DNA of 32,585 nt from NCBI GenBank assembly GCA_009701845.1, contig WLJI01000011.1, positions 1 through 32,585 of the forward strand, read 5' to 3'. The notes beneath the pieces are model-generated. The model was given only the letters and a program-made list of their open reading frames with translations, did no database searches and was not told the origin of the DNA. The position numbers were made by a program, and so were the translations under genes. Below are positions 21,456 to 29,801 of this stretch, piece by piece; within the stretch, counting starts at the first letter, position 1, and each line of letters begins with the position of its first letter. Source of the stretch: Actinomycetota bacterium. Lineage in GTDB: Bacteria; Actinomycetota; Acidimicrobiia; Acidimicrobiales; Microtrichaceae.

Positions 21456-23570
21456 ATGACTGACACGTTGCCCGACCCGCCCGAGATTGATCCAGCGGTC
21501 TTGGCAGGCACTCACTTCGAGAAAGTCCGAAAGGGTTTAGACCCAGTTTTGGTTCATGCCACTCTGGGACGAGCCGCGGACGCCCTCAGAATCTGGGAGC
21601 TACGAGACCGGCAACTCAGAGAGAAAGTGGCGAAGCTCGAGCAACAAGTTGTGGATTCGCAAGACCTTGATGAATCCCGAATGGTCTCGGTCCTTGGAGA
21701 GGAAACCGCCAAGATTGTTACTGCGGCAAAAGAGGCTGCAACAGCGATTCGAACCAAGGCAGAAGAACAGGCAGAACGACTGCTGCGCGAGACCGAAGAA
21801 TCCTCCACGGCTGCAGCTGAAGAACTCATTGCAGAGTCAAAACAGCAACGCGATGAAGCCAGCAGGCTTCGAGAGGAAGCGACTGCAGAAGCGGAGCGCA
21901 TCAGCGCTGAGTCAACCGCGGCTGCCGATGCACTGAGCGCTGCTGCGTTGCAGCGACACGACGAACTCATCGAACAGGCCGAGGCAGTGCTTGAACTCAG
22001 AACACACGAGGCCGAGCTAGCAGCCGAAGCGCTGCGGCTTGAATCTGCTGCCAAGGTTGCAACGGCAAATTCTGAGGCGAGCGAGATTCGTGCTTCTGCT
22101 GAAGAGGCTGCTGCAGCGAGTAAGGAGCAGGCTCGTGAAGAAGGCCGCGCAATGGTCGCCGAGGCGAAAGCAATCAAAGAGCGCATGTTTGAAGATCTCG
22201 CGGCGCGAAGGACAACAGCTCGCCGACAGATCGAGGCATCGCGGGGTGGCCGTGACCGGATTGTTGAACTGCTGCGTGCAGCAGTTGCTGACGTGGCCAG
22301 CACAATTGAGGGTCTTGAAGATTCCGAGGCAGACGTACAGGCCGCAGCGGTAGCTGCAGCGAATCAGATCGAGGACGATATTGATGATGTGCTCTCCGAG
22401 TTGAAGTCTGATGCTTCCTCTGAGGCAACACCGTTGGATTCCGAGCCAGCGCTGAGTTTGGTTGCGACCCTTGAGGCTGTCGAGCAGCCCGAGGTGGTCG
22501 AGGAGTCCGAGGTGGTTGAAACCCTTGAGGTGGTTGAGACTCTTGAGCTGGTCGAGGAGTCCGAGGATGTTGAGATTCTTGAGGTAGTTGAAACCCGTGA
22601 GGTGATTGAGACTCTTGAGCTGGTCGAGGACTCCGAGGATGTTGAGATTCTTGAGGTGGTTGAAACCCTTGAGGTGGTTGAGACTCTTGAGCTGGTCGAG
22701 GACTCCGAGGGTGTTGAGATTCTTGAGGTGGTTGAAACCCGTGAGGTGATTGAGACAATTCAAGATTCTCAGCAAGAGACTGCCCCCAGCGAAGAAGAAA
22801 ATACCGACAGTGGTGCCACGGTTCATGACTTGTTTGCACGAATTCGCTCCCAGGGTCTGATTGAGGATCAACCCGGGGTTGAGCGTGATGCATCTATGGA
22901 CGAGCGCGACAAATTGTTGCTTCCCGTCGAGAAGCAACTCTCAAAGGCACTTCGAAGGCTGGCCTCGGATGAGCAGAATGAGGTTCTGGACTACCTTCGC
23001 CGCATCAAAACTTCCCGGCCCGATTTTGCCAAAGTGCTGGAGAGCTCGGATCGGGTACTGACAAAGTTCGCCGACTCGTTGCTTGATGACTTTACCCAAG
23101 CAGTGGCAGCCGGTTCTGAGTTCTGGGCGGCTGTTTCTGGTGTCACTGCTGGTTCGCTCTTCAGTGAGGACGATCAGATAGAAGAGTGCCTTCGCTCCAA
23201 CCTTGAGCAGTTCTTAGAAATCCACAGAGCGCACCTCGAGCGCAGCTTCAGAGACGGTGATGAGGCTGGCCTCGAGAACAACGAACGTGCGGAACGCATT
23301 CGCGCGACATATCGCGATTGGCGGTCAGGCTCGCTCACGGAGCTAGCTGGAGACCTCGCCATTGCCGGCTTTACACAAGGTGAGCGACTCGCAGCCGGGC
23401 CGGGCACTCAATGGTGTTGGGCTGTGGATCATGGCGGTTTGCCCTGTGCAGATGGCGAGGACAATGCTTTAGAGGGCGCTATTGCTTGTGGAGATCCCTT
23501 TCCGACCGGAGACATCACCCCGCCGGCACACCCGGGCTGCCGATGCATCCTTCTGCCGGCGCATCTGTAG
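21456..23570 (+). CDS. chimeric protein: DivIVA-like head, coiled coil, acidic repeats, phage MuF-like C-terminus
   Basis: This 704-aa protein has four parts. Residues about 18-65 (HFEKVRKGLDPVLVHATLGR and on) match the DivIVA N-terminal pattern F-x-x-x-x-x-G-[YL]-D-x-x-x-V. Residues about 65-300 are an Ala/Glu/Arg-rich coiled coil. Residues 340-435 are four copies of an acidic 24-residue repeat. The C-terminal 220 residues contain helices (NNERAERIRATYRDWRSGSL) and end with W653, C654, D658, C664, C678 and PPAHPGCRC (His692, Cys695, Cys697). The order W..D...C, then P-P-x-H-P-x-C-R-C near the end, is the signature of the phage Mu gpF/SPP1 gp7 minor head protein domain. No other phage gene is nearby. 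A cell-pole or division scaffold that has recruited a phage-derived zinc-binding domain is the best guess; function unknown. Confidence 0.75.
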   Translation: MTDTLPDPPEIDPAVLAGTHFEKVRKGLDPVLVHATLGRAADALRIWELRDRQLREKVAKLEQQVVDSQDLDESRMVSVLGEETAKIVTAAKEAATAIRTKAEEQAERLLRETEESSTAAAEELIAESKQQRDEASRLREEATAEAERISAESTAAADALSAAALQRHDELIEQAEAVLELRTHEAELAAEALRLESAAKVATANSEASEIRASAEEAAAASKEQAREEGRAMVAEAKAIKERMFEDLAARRTTARRQIEASRGGRDRIVELLRAAVADVASTIEGLEDSEADVQAAAVAAANQIEDDIDDVLSELKSDASSEATPLDSEPALSLVATLEAVEQPEVVEESEVVETLEVVETLELVEESEDVEILEVVETREVIETLELVEDSEDVEILEVVETLEVVETLELVEDSEGVEILEVVETREVIETIQDSQQETAPSEEENTDSGATVHDLFARIRSQGLIEDQPGVERDASMDERDKLLLPVEKQLSKALRRLASDEQNEVLDYLRRIKTSRPDFAKVLESSDRVLTKFADSLLDDFTQAVAAGSEFWAAVSGVTAGSLFSEDDQIEECLRSNLEQFLEIHRAHLERSFRDGDEAGLENNERAERIRATYRDWRSGSLTELAGDLAIAGFTQGERLAAGPGTQWCWAVDHGGLPCADGEDNALEGAIACGDPFPTGDITPPAHPGCRCILLPAHL
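22473..22760 (+). repeat. 72-bp in-frame tandem repeat, four copies
   Basis: Three close copies (22545-22616, 22617-22688, 22689-22760) and one diverged first copy (22473-22544) encode 24-residue units starting ELVEESEDVEILEV and ending VETREVIETL or VETLEVVETL. A six-residue sub-period (L-E-V-V-E-T) is visible within the unit. The strong purine bias leaves the opposite strand free of stops. Confidence 0.92.
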
Positions 23571-23597
23571 ATTGTAACGGTGCGCATTCCGAGTGAC

Positions 23598-26528
23598 ATG
23601 CCTGATCAGCCCATCGGCGATCCGGGACAAACCAAACAAATCCACAGCTCAAATCGGGGCAGAACCCTGCTAGCAGTGACCCTTGTCGTTGTTGTTGTTT
23701 TGGCATTGTCAATGCGGGCCATCGCCACGTTTTGGACGGACTTTCTCTGGTTTGACCAACTCGATTTATCCAGCGTTTGGCGCCGGCTTCTCTCTGCCAA
23801 AATCACACTCGGTGCTGCCACCACCTTGGTCTTTTTTGTATTGCTCTGGGGAAACCTTCTGATCGCCGATCGATTGGCGCCCAAGTATCAAGCCTTGCCC
23901 GGTCCAGAGGATGAGCTGCTCGTTCGCTATCGAGAGCTCGTTGCGGGGCGTCAACGAGTCTTGTGGCTCGTTGTGGCGTTCTTCATTGCAATCATTCCTG
24001 GGTTTGGTGCATCAGCCCAATGGCAGGAGTGGCTGCTGTTTAGATTCGGTGGGTCCTTCCCGGCCAATGATCCCGAGTTTGGCGTTGATATTGGTTTCTA
24101 CGTGTTCAAGCTGCCATTCCTTTCTTCAGTCGTGGACTGGATGTTTGGTTTCCTGATCGTCACCGCCGTGGCTGTCGCAATCGTCCACTACCTCAACGGC
24201 GCAATTCGAGTTCATCCTCAAGGGGAACGAGTCAGCCAGCCGGCAAAAGCTCAGCTCTCGGTTCTGCTCGCTCTTGCGGCATTCACGAAGGCGCTTGACT
24301 ATTGGTTGCAGCGCTTCGAACTTCTGACATCGTCTGGATCATCCTTCGATGGCGCTGGCTATGCAGATATTTCTGCTTCGCTGCCGGCGATCCAATTGAT
24401 GATTCTTATTTCGATCTTTGCTGGACTGATGTTGTTGGTCAACATCCGTCGCAAGGGATGGGCCTTGCCAGTCATCATCTTGGGCCTCTGGGCACTCATC
24501 GCAATTGTTGCTGGTGGCATCTATCCCTCCTTCGTGCAGCGGTTCCAAGTTGAACCTGCAGAACTTGCGAAAGAGAAGCCGTATATCGAGCGGAATATCA
24601 GCGCAACACGAACTGCGCTCGACTTGGGCGATGTGGGCAAGGTGGATTTCGATTACGAACCCAAGTTGACACCGCAAGCAGCGAAGTCAGAGACAACCAA
24701 CATGGTGAACGCTCGATTGCTCGACCCAACGATCGTGTTGCCCACGATCCAGGACCTTCAGGTTGAGCGGGAGTACTACCGGTTCTTAGATGTCGATGTT
24801 GACCGATATGACATCGCAGGGAAACGAACCCCAGTCGTCATCACTTCTCGTGAGTTGAACCTAGATGGGGTAACGAATCCGACCTGGGAAAAGATGCACT
24901 TGGTGTTTACCCACGGATACGCCGCTGCACTTGCTCCGGCAAACGCTGCCAATGATCGTGGCGAACCGGAATTTCTCTTGGAGGGGATTCCACCCGAATC
25001 AACAGACGTTCCCGAATTGACCCAACCAGAGATCTATGTGGGTGAGGGCATGTCTGGCTATGCCATCACAGGAACAAAGCAGACGGAGTTGAGTTCAGAC
25101 AACGTCACGACTGAGTACAGCGGCAAAGACGGTGTGCCGGTCGATTCCACCATTCGTAAGGCAGCGTTTGCGCTTCGCTTCGGCGAGATCGAGCCACTCA
25201 TCTCTGACAGCGTCACGGACTCATCAAAGATGGTCTACAACCGCGATGTGGTTGATCGAGTTCGTGAGATCGCACCATTCTTGGAACTTGACCAAGACCC
25301 GTACCCGATTCTCAGAGACGGTCGAGTTCAGTACATCGTGGATGCTTACACCACCACGAGTCACTACCCGTATGCGCAAACGGTCAATGCTGCCGAAGTG
25401 TCTGCGGGCACATCTGGCACCTTCAACTACATTCGCAATTCGGCCAAGGCGCTCGTTGATTCCTACGACGGCACCGTGACGCTGTACCTGACTGATGAAT
25501 TGTACGGGGGACAGTCAGACCCCATTATCCAGGCCTACGCCAAGGCCTTCCCGGAACTCTTTTCGACTGACATCCCAGACTCGGTCAAAGCCCACTTCCG
25601 TTACCCCGAGTTCATGTTTAAGACCCAGACTGTTGCTTGGGGCCGGTATCACCAGACTGACCCGTCGACGTTCTTCAACAACAGTGATCGCTGGGTTGTG
25701 GCCCAACAACCATCTGATCGCGGCGCTGGTGCGGTTCAAGCCGATACCACCTCGGGCGCGTCAGCCGAGGCCCAAACGGCGATTGACCCCTATTATCAAG
25801 AGCTCAAAATTGGCTCAGCAGAGAACGCACAGTTCGTTCTTACTCGCCCCTTCGTGCTGTCCTCTGGCGATGGAACGGGCCGAAATCTGACCTCGGTCAT
25901 GATCGCTCGAAACGATCCGGACAACTACGGCAAACTTGAAGAGATTGTCATGGTCTCTTCAGTCGATGGTAAGACCGAGCGTAACAACACCGTGGACGGC
26001 CCAGTGCAGGCAAATCGCAAGATGGTTACCTATGGTCCCGTTACTGAGTACCAGACCCTGACGGGGCAGATTGGCTCAACCATGCGGTATGGCAACATCT
26101 TGATTCTGCCGCAGGGCGATTCCTTGGTGTACATGCGACCGATTTACGTGGCCCAAGAGGACAGCACGCGCTTTACGGTGAAAAAGGTTGTGATGGTCTC
26201 TGGCGATGCTGTTGGCTTCGGAGACAGCGTTGAGCAAGCGTTAGCCGATCTTGTTGACTCAAAGCCCGATGGTGCCGCTCTCATTCCGCAGGTCACCGTC
26301 CCGCCTGCCGACACTGATCCCAGCAGTACTTCGACCACGCTTCCTGGAGGGCAGGATCGCACTGCCACCGAACTTATTGCCGAGGCTGATCAGAAGTTCA
26401 CAGCGGCGGATGAACGGCTGAAAGCTTCTGATTTAGCCGGATATGCCGCTCTCGTCGCAGAGGCCCGAGGGCTTATTGCGCAGGCCTCGGCGCAGCTTGC
26501 GGCCGAAGCTGCCGCACCCAAGTCCTAG
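23598..26528 (+). CDS. UPF0182 (COG1615) large membrane protein
   Basis: This protein of 976 aa belongs to UPF0182, a family common in Actinobacteria and without known biochemical function. About seven membrane segments fill the first 310 residues (first: RTLLAVTLVVVVVLALSMRA), with WTDFLWFDQLDL and FGVDIGFYVFKLPFL as family blocks. A large external domain follows, with typical YYRFLDVDVDRYD, NPTWEKMHLVFTHGYAAALA and AFALRFGEIEPLIS blocks. The end is a linker rich in Ser/Thr/Pro, and then a helix rich in Ala (ELIAEADQKFTAADERLKAS). ATG 23598 is preferred with a GAG-type site 4 nt upstream; GTG 23580 in the same frame is the alternative, giving 982 aa. Confidence 0.92.
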   Translation: MPDQPIGDPGQTKQIHSSNRGRTLLAVTLVVVVVLALSMRAIATFWTDFLWFDQLDLSSVWRRLLSAKITLGAATTLVFFVLLWGNLLIADRLAPKYQALPGPEDELLVRYRELVAGRQRVLWLVVAFFIAIIPGFGASAQWQEWLLFRFGGSFPANDPEFGVDIGFYVFKLPFLSSVVDWMFGFLIVTAVAVAIVHYLNGAIRVHPQGERVSQPAKAQLSVLLALAAFTKALDYWLQRFELLTSSGSSFDGAGYADISASLPAIQLMILISIFAGLMLLVNIRRKGWALPVIILGLWALIAIVAGGIYPSFVQRFQVEPAELAKEKPYIERNISATRTALDLGDVGKVDFDYEPKLTPQAAKSETTNMVNARLLDPTIVLPTIQDLQVEREYYRFLDVDVDRYDIAGKRTPVVITSRELNLDGVTNPTWEKMHLVFTHGYAAALAPANAANDRGEPEFLLEGIPPESTDVPELTQPEIYVGEGMSGYAITGTKQTELSSDNVTTEYSGKDGVPVDSTIRKAAFALRFGEIEPLISDSVTDSSKMVYNRDVVDRVREIAPFLELDQDPYPILRDGRVQYIVDAYTTTSHYPYAQTVNAAEVSAGTSGTFNYIRNSAKALVDSYDGTVTLYLTDELYGGQSDPIIQAYAKAFPELFSTDIPDSVKAHFRYPEFMFKTQTVAWGRYHQTDPSTFFNNSDRWVVAQQPSDRGAGAVQADTTSGASAEAQTAIDPYYQELKIGSAENAQFVLTRPFVLSSGDGTGRNLTSVMIARNDPDNYGKLEEIVMVSSVDGKTERNNTVDGPVQANRKMVTYGPVTEYQTLTGQIGSTMRYGNILILPQGDSLVYMRPIYVAQEDSTRFTVKKVVMVSGDAVGFGDSVEQALADLVDSKPDGAALIPQVTVPPADTDPSSTSTTLPGGQDRTATELIAEADQKFTAADERLKASDLAGYAALVAEARGLIAQASAQLAAEAAAPKS

Positions 26529-26537
26529 CCAAGGTTG

Positions 26538-26543
26538 TATTCT
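26538..26543 (+). promoter_or_regulatory. -10 element TATTCT, leaderless-type promoter of the DedA gene
   Basis: TATTCT fits TANNNT and ends 8 nt before the GTG at 26552. There is no Shine-Dalgarno sequence in the 23-nt gap after the UPF0182 gene. Confidence 0.4.
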
Positions 26544-26551
26544 GATAAGTC

Positions 26552-27223
26552 GTGAATACTTTGGCCGCTATGTCGGCGCTACTCGAGGCACTTGACCCAG
26601 AGAAACTGATCCGCAGTGGTGGGTACATCTTGCTGTTCGCAATCATCTTTGCCGAGTCGGGATTGCTCATCGGGTTTTTCTTGCCAGGGGATTCGCTGCT
26701 GTTCATTGCAGGTATGGCTTCGGCCGGAACGCTTGTCCATCAAGCGGGAGCTGATGCGATTCACCTGAACATATGGGTAGTGCTCATCGGTGTCTTCATC
26801 GCAGCAGTTGCAGGGGATCAGGTGGGATACGCGTTCGGCAACAAAACCGGCCCAGCGCTCTTTAAGCGACCCGACTCGAGATTCTTCAAGCACGAGCACC
26901 TCGAGAAAGCCCAGAACTTTTTTGATGTGCACGGTCCGAAAGCAATCGTGCTTGCCCGGTTTGTGCCAGTGGTTCGCACGTTCTGTCCCATCGTGGCAGG
27001 GGCGGGCAAGATGGAGTATCGAGTCTTCCTTCGATACAACCTGATCGGTGGCCTGCTGTGGGGCGTGGGAGTTACCCTTCTTGGGTTCTTCTTGGGCAAC
27101 ATTCCCATCGTTCGCAACAACATCGAGATTGCACTACTGATGGTTGTTGGCATATCGATTCTGCCGATTGCCATTGAGTTTCTTCGCTCAAGGAGCAAGA
27201 GCAAATCCGAGGTAAAGGTCTAA
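26552..27223 (+). CDS. DedA family (SNARE-associated/VTT domain) membrane protein
   Basis: DedA proteins are membrane transporters or flippases, several of which recycle undecaprenyl phosphate or phospholipids. This 223-aa member shows the family blocks: FAESGLLIGFFLPGDSLLF (with E and the F-L-P-G-D), GDQVGYAFGNKTG, FFDVHGPKAIVLARFVPVVR and FCPIVAGAGKMEYRVFLRYN, with conserved Arg and Pro residues of the re-entrant loop. A basic tail (RSRSKSKSEVKV) follows the last membrane helix. Starts at GTG 26552, probably leaderless; an in-frame ATG at 26570 is possible. Confidence 0.9.
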   Translation: MNTLAAMSALLEALDPEKLIRSGGYILLFAIIFAESGLLIGFFLPGDSLLFIAGMASAGTLVHQAGADAIHLNIWVVLIGVFIAAVAGDQVGYAFGNKTGPALFKRPDSRFFKHEHLEKAQNFFDVHGPKAIVLARFVPVVRTFCPIVAGAGKMEYRVFLRYNLIGGLLWGVGVTLLGFFLGNIPIVRNNIEIALLMVVGISILPIAIEFLRSRSKSKSEVKV

Positions 27224-27376
27224 GAAGTCGCTACGCGGCGCAACTGCTTCTAGTATCTCGGCGTCCTTGTTTTGACGCGGAGCTTATTCTCCGGTGGACT
27301 TCTCTGAGTTTCTGAGTAGGAACCCCTTTCTGCTCAGCTGTGATATTCGATTCTTTGACCCTTGGGGGTTCTTTCA

Positions 27377-29761
27377 ATGCCGCTTCAACCGTCGTTTCCG
27401 CAGGTTCTCGCTATGAGAACTGAAGGCACCTTTCAAGTGTTCACACTTGGCAGCCAAGAGTGGTATCTGCTGATCTTCTGCGTGGTGGTGTCGTTCATCG
27501 CCATGATCGCCGGCTGGTTCATGATGCGCAGCGTGCTTGCCAAGGACGCTGGCACAGAGAAGATGGGCGAGATCGGCGAAGCCATCCAAGAGGGTGCAAT
27601 GGCCTACATCAAGCGGCAGTTCAAGACGATTCTGTTGATGGTGATCCCGCTCGCTGTGGTGATCTTCGTGACCTCTACCGAGATCATTAACGAATCAACG
27701 GATGAAGGCCTTGATCGCATTAACGCCGGAATTTTCCGCACGCTTGCGTTCCTAGCCGGGGCGCTTGCTTCCGGGTTCATTGGTTTCTTGGGAATGTGGC
27801 TCGCCACCCGAGCCAACGTTCGCACCGCCGCAGCGGCAAAGACAGGCCGCATGGATGACGCACTTCAGGTGGCCTTCCGTGCAGGTGGAACCGTTGGGTT
27901 GTTCACTGCCGGCCTTGGTTTGCTTGGCGCCACGCTCATCGTGATGATCTTTCAGAACACCGCTTCGGCAATCCTCATTGGGTTTGGGTTCGGTGGTTCC
28001 CTTCTGGCGCTGTTCCTTCGCGTTGGAGGCGGCATCTTTACCAAGGCTGCAGATGTTGGCGCTGACTTGGTAGGCAAAATCGAAGCAGGCATTCCCGAGG
28101 ATGATCCTCGTAACCCGGCGACCATTGCAGACAATGTGGGTGACAACGTTGGTGACTGTGCGGGCATGGCTTCGGACCTCTTTGAGTCCTTCGGCGTGGT
28201 ACTCGTGGCAAACATCATTTTGGGCGTCACAGCGTTTCGTGCGATTGGTATCAATGGTGACAACGCTGCAAAGGGGCTTATCTTTCCCCTCGCGATGATG
28301 GCAGTTGGCCTCTTGGCCTCACTGATCTCTATCTTCATGGTGAAGGCGCGTGAGGGAGAGACTGACGCCCTGAAGCCAATCAACCGCGGTCTCAACGTGG
28401 CCTCGGTACTCTCGCTGTTCGGAGCGGCTGCGCTGGCGTTCTTCTACGTGGGTGACCCTCGGGGTTCCTCGGTAGACCATGTCGGTCTGAGGATGTTCCT
28501 GGCCATCCTCGGTGGTGTGGTGCTCGGTCAGGTAGCGAGTCGCATCACGCAGTACTACACCTCAAGTCAGTTCAAGCCAGTGCGTGATATTGCAGAGTCT
28601 GGCCGAACCGGACCCGCCACGGTGGTGCTGTCTGGTATCTCGAGCGGTATGGAGTCTGCAGTTTGGGCAGTAGTGGCTATTGCTGCAGCGATTCTCGTTG
28701 CACTCGGCCTTGGTGGGGGCAGCACACTGTTTGCTTTCTACCTAGTTGCCTTGACTGGTATTGGCATGTTGGCCACGACGGCCATCGTGGTAGCTGAAGA
28801 TACCTTCGGCCCAATTGCCGATAACGCCCAAGGCATCGCCGAGATGGCCGGAGAATTCCACGGTGAGACCGAGGCCATCCTTGATGGTCTAGATACCGTC
28901 GGAAACACCACCAAAGCAGTCACCAAGGGCTTTGCGATTGGGTCTGCAGTCATTGCGGCAGTGGCACTCTTTGCCTCGTTCCGTGAGACCATCGCAGCCT
29001 CGGCCGATACCAAAATCGGAGAGGTTCTGCGTGCCGACAACGTAGAAGCAGCATTCAATGCAGTGGCAATCAACATTGCAGACCCCAAGGTGTTTGCTGG
29101 GGCTCTTGTGGGTGGAACAGTGGTCTTCATGTTCTCCTCGTTGGCCATCTTGGCTGTGAGCCGTACGGCCGGAACGGTGGTGCAAGAAGTGCGCCGGCAG
29201 TTCCGCGAGAAGCCCGGAATCATGGACTACACCGAAAAGCCTGATTATGGCCCCGTGATCGATATCTGCACAGGCGCCGCCCTTCGTGAACTCACCACTC
29301 CTGCGCTCCTCGCAGTACTGATGCCCGTAGCAATCGGATTCGGTCTCGGCGCTTTTGCGCTCGGTGGCTACCTTGCGGCAACGATCGTGGTGGGTGCGCT
29401 CATGGCCAACTTCTTGTCGAACGCAGGTGGCGCCTGGGACAACGGTAAGAAGTACATCGAAGAGGGCAATCTTGGTGGCAAGGGATCAGATGTTCACACC
29501 GCTGTCGTGATCGGCGACACCGTTGGAGATCCGTTCAAAGACACTGCCGGCCCGGCCATCAACCCGCTGATCAAGGTCATGAACTTGGTTGCTTTGCTGA
29601 TTCTTCCAGCGATTATTGCTATGGAGAATAACAACGCCCGATTCTTGATTGCTGCCGTTGCTGTCGTCATCGTCATTGCCGCCATCATCTACTCGAAGAA
29701 ACAAGCAACTTCATTTGGCGACGAAGATGCTCAACCAGTGCCCGTCGCAAACCTCAGCTGA
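27377..29761 (+). CDS. hppA: membrane-bound proton-translocating pyrophosphatase, K+-independent type
   Basis: This enzyme hydrolyses pyrophosphate and pumps protons across the membrane. It has 794 aa and about 16 membrane segments. The active-site blocks are all present: DVGADLVGKIEAGIPEDDPR, NPATIADNVGDNVGDCAGMA, DTFGPIADNAQGIAEMA, and GDTVGDPFKDTAGPAINPLI. The determinant of potassium use is GNTTKAVTKGFAIGS: Lys513 in place of the Ala of K+-dependent enzymes, predicting a K+-independent proton pump. The ATG at 27377 has GGGGG 9 nt upstream and is preferred to TTG 27362 and ATG 27413. The 153-nt gap before it has only a small hairpin, CGGAG (27278) with CTCCG (27289). Confidence 0.95.
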   Translation: MPLQPSFPQVLAMRTEGTFQVFTLGSQEWYLLIFCVVVSFIAMIAGWFMMRSVLAKDAGTEKMGEIGEAIQEGAMAYIKRQFKTILLMVIPLAVVIFVTSTEIINESTDEGLDRINAGIFRTLAFLAGALASGFIGFLGMWLATRANVRTAAAAKTGRMDDALQVAFRAGGTVGLFTAGLGLLGATLIVMIFQNTASAILIGFGFGGSLLALFLRVGGGIFTKAADVGADLVGKIEAGIPEDDPRNPATIADNVGDNVGDCAGMASDLFESFGVVLVANIILGVTAFRAIGINGDNAAKGLIFPLAMMAVGLLASLISIFMVKAREGETDALKPINRGLNVASVLSLFGAAALAFFYVGDPRGSSVDHVGLRMFLAILGGVVLGQVASRITQYYTSSQFKPVRDIAESGRTGPATVVLSGISSGMESAVWAVVAIAAAILVALGLGGGSTLFAFYLVALTGIGMLATTAIVVAEDTFGPIADNAQGIAEMAGEFHGETEAILDGLDTVGNTTKAVTKGFAIGSAVIAAVALFASFRETIAASADTKIGEVLRADNVEAAFNAVAINIADPKVFAGALVGGTVVFMFSSLAILAVSRTAGTVVQEVRRQFREKPGIMDYTEKPDYGPVIDICTGAALRELTTPALLAVLMPVAIGFGLGAFALGGYLAATIVVGALMANFLSNAGGAWDNGKKYIEEGNLGGKGSDVHTAVVIGDTVGDPFKDTAGPAINPLIKVMNLVALLILPAIIAMENNNARFLIAAVAVVIVIAAIIYSKKQATSFGDEDAQPVPVANLS

Positions 29762-29801
29762 ATTTGCAGCGGTGGCTGCTGCTTCCTGCGAGACTCTGTA
29801 A

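Noticed and set aside
22017-22937. 306-aa open frame on the minus strand opposite the repeats of the chimera gene, rich in Asn-Leu-Leu and Lys-Ser-Leu repeats
   Set aside because: It is the mirror of the purine-rich 72-bp repeat and coiled-coil codons. The plus-strand protein has coherent domains and a promoter; the antisense frame has no ribosome site or recognisable domain.
21456-23570. The MuF-like end taken as evidence of a prophage
   Set aside because: No integrase, portal, terminase, capsid or tail gene and no attachment-like repeats flank it; neighbours on both sides are chromosomal housekeeping genes.
27272-27300. TTGACG at 27272 followed by TGGACT after 17 nt as an hppA promoter
   Set aside because: The -10 candidate lacks the A at position 2 that is shared by the other promoters here, so the match is too weak to list.
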